From Domibacillus indicus (lineage in GTDB: Bacteria; Bacillota; Bacilli; Bacillales; Domibacillaceae), in the NCBI RefSeq assembly GCF_000970685.1, contig NZ_LAJB01000017.1:61926-125925 (forward strand): 64,000 bases of DNA. The letters run 5' to 3'. Under the pieces are notes generated by a model. That model was not told where the DNA came from, searched no databases, and worked only from the letters and a program-made list of their open reading frames with translations. Of the stretch, positions 63,199 to 64,000 are shown in pieces. A program made the position numbers and the translations under genes. Every line of letters starts with the position of its first letter. The first letter of the stretch is position 1.

Positions 63199-63924
63199 AT
63201 GACTGACTTCCTGCATGATTCATTTTTAGTCCTGGGCAGAATTATTACCATTCTTCCCCTCTTATTGTTTATGACACTGTTTATGGGAAAACGCTCTATT
63301 GGAGAACTTCCTGTATTCGATTATTTAATTATTATTACTTTAGGGGCGGTAGCGGGTGCCGATATTGCCGATCCCGCTATTAAACACTATCCAACCGCAA
63401 TAGCAATTATTGGCATTGCCCTTTTTCAGCGAATTATTGCTAACTGGAAGATTCGCAATCGAAAAGCGGGAAAACTTCTTACATTTGAGCCGACTGTAGT
63501 GATTCAAGACGGAAAATTCCTGAACCATAACTTAAAAAAAATTCGTTATTCCATCGACAATGTCTTCCAAATGCTTCGCCAAAAAAATATATTTGACGTA
63601 AGCGAAGTGGAAACCGCTATTATTGAAGCAAACGGCATGTTAAGCGTATTAAAAAAGCCTGAAAAAACTCCTGTCACTTTAGAAGATTTGAAAATATCCA
63701 GAAAAACAGCTGCCATTGCTTTTCCGGTTATTATAGAAGGAACTGTTTATTTAGATGTTTTAAAAGAATTTGGATTAAGCCAAAACTGGCTGAAGGAGCA
63801 AACATCCCTACAGGGAGTAAATGATTTAAATAAGGTGTTTTTCGCCTCTATCAACCGTAATCTTGAATTGCATATTTCTTTAAAAGAAGAGCCAGGTTTG
63901 ACCGTGCCGCCTGTAAAGCATTGA
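63199..63924 (+). CDS. DUF421 (YetF-type) membrane protein
   Basis: 241 residues with three membrane segments (MGKRSIGELPVFDYLIIITLG region), then the DUF421 soluble domain (VVIQDGKFLNHNLKK; LRQKNIFDVSEVETAIIEANG). Family members such as YetF act in germination or are of unknown role. The ORF is open in frame from 63013 because the preceding broken copy reads into it; the ATG at 63199 with GGTGTGA is taken as start. It is a second, intact copy next to the pseudogene. Confidence 0.83.
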   Translation: MTDFLHDSFLVLGRIITILPLLLFMTLFMGKRSIGELPVFDYLIIITLGAVAGADIADPAIKHYPTAIAIIGIALFQRIIANWKIRNRKAGKLLTFEPTVVIQDGKFLNHNLKKIRYSIDNVFQMLRQKNIFDVSEVETAIIEANGMLSVLKKPEKTPVTLEDLKISRKTAAIAFPVIIEGTVYLDVLKEFGLSQNWLKEQTSLQGVNDLNKVFFASINRNLELHISLKEEPGLTVPPVKH

Positions 63925-64000
63925 GAATTTATATATCGTTTAAAAACAGCTGTTAAAAACGTTCAACTTGTGAAAATAAAAATGAAAGTGAAAAAAGTAT

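Overview
The window looks like a chromosomal segment of an endospore-forming Bacillaceae bacterium. It has Bacillus-type ribosome binding sites and frequent TTG/GTG starts. It carries a spore-specific tlp gene, a CotD-like coat gene, cre (CcpA) and TnrA/GlnR boxes, and a BceRSAB-type peptide-resistance module. Two perfect parS sites (36782-36797 and 45414-45429) suggest the origin-proximal part of the chromosome. No rRNA, tRNA, CRISPR array, transposase or phage gene was recognised.

Layout. (1) 1-14.1 kb: an unassigned acid or sugar-acid catabolic regulon. A TIM-barrel isomerase, a ThDP lyase, a Zn-dehydrogenase and an aldehyde dehydrogenase form one operon; a membrane permease is divergent from it. 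A TRAP transporter, a LacI and a FadR-type regulator, a class III CoA-transferase and an HMG-CoA-lyase-like enzyme form a second unit. Five copies of a perfect palindrome, core TAGATCGATCTA, lie only at the promoters of these units, next to cre sites. A shikimate kinase gene with its own promoter sits inside. (2) 14.3-19.9 kb: CynX-type MFS, TerC, lactonase, NhaC antiporter, tlp. (3) 20-28.6 kb: an oligouronide-type locus with ABC importer, KdgF cupin, GH105 hydrolase and YesMN-type two-component system. (4) 28.7-36.7 kb: epimerase, flavin oxidoreductase, ureohydrolase-family protein, ribokinase, EIIA-Glc, a GGDEF-EAL protein and a lipoprotein. (5) 37-44 kb: nitrate assimilation (mobB, mobA, nasC, nasB, nasA) with a TnrA box. 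(6) 44-53 kb: small genes, a frameshifted aldo/keto reductase, an RlmN-type methylase and a flavoprotein behind another TnrA box. (7) 53-57.7 kb: the BceRSAB-like module. (8) 57.9-64 kb: two diguanylate cyclases, one behind a c-di-GMP-I riboswitch with terminator, an oxidoreductase, and DUF421 genes of which the first is broken.

The most unusual signal is a set of three short non-coding insertions (15633-15780, 17811-17960, 24933-25394). Each is flanked by direct copies of an entire intrinsic-terminator hairpin (23, 22 and 20 bp). Removing one insertion plus one copy rebuilds a normal terminator with A-tract and T-tract. The first two are clearly homologous, and the third shares their right end. 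They look like non-autonomous elements that insert at terminators and duplicate the hairpin as the target site.
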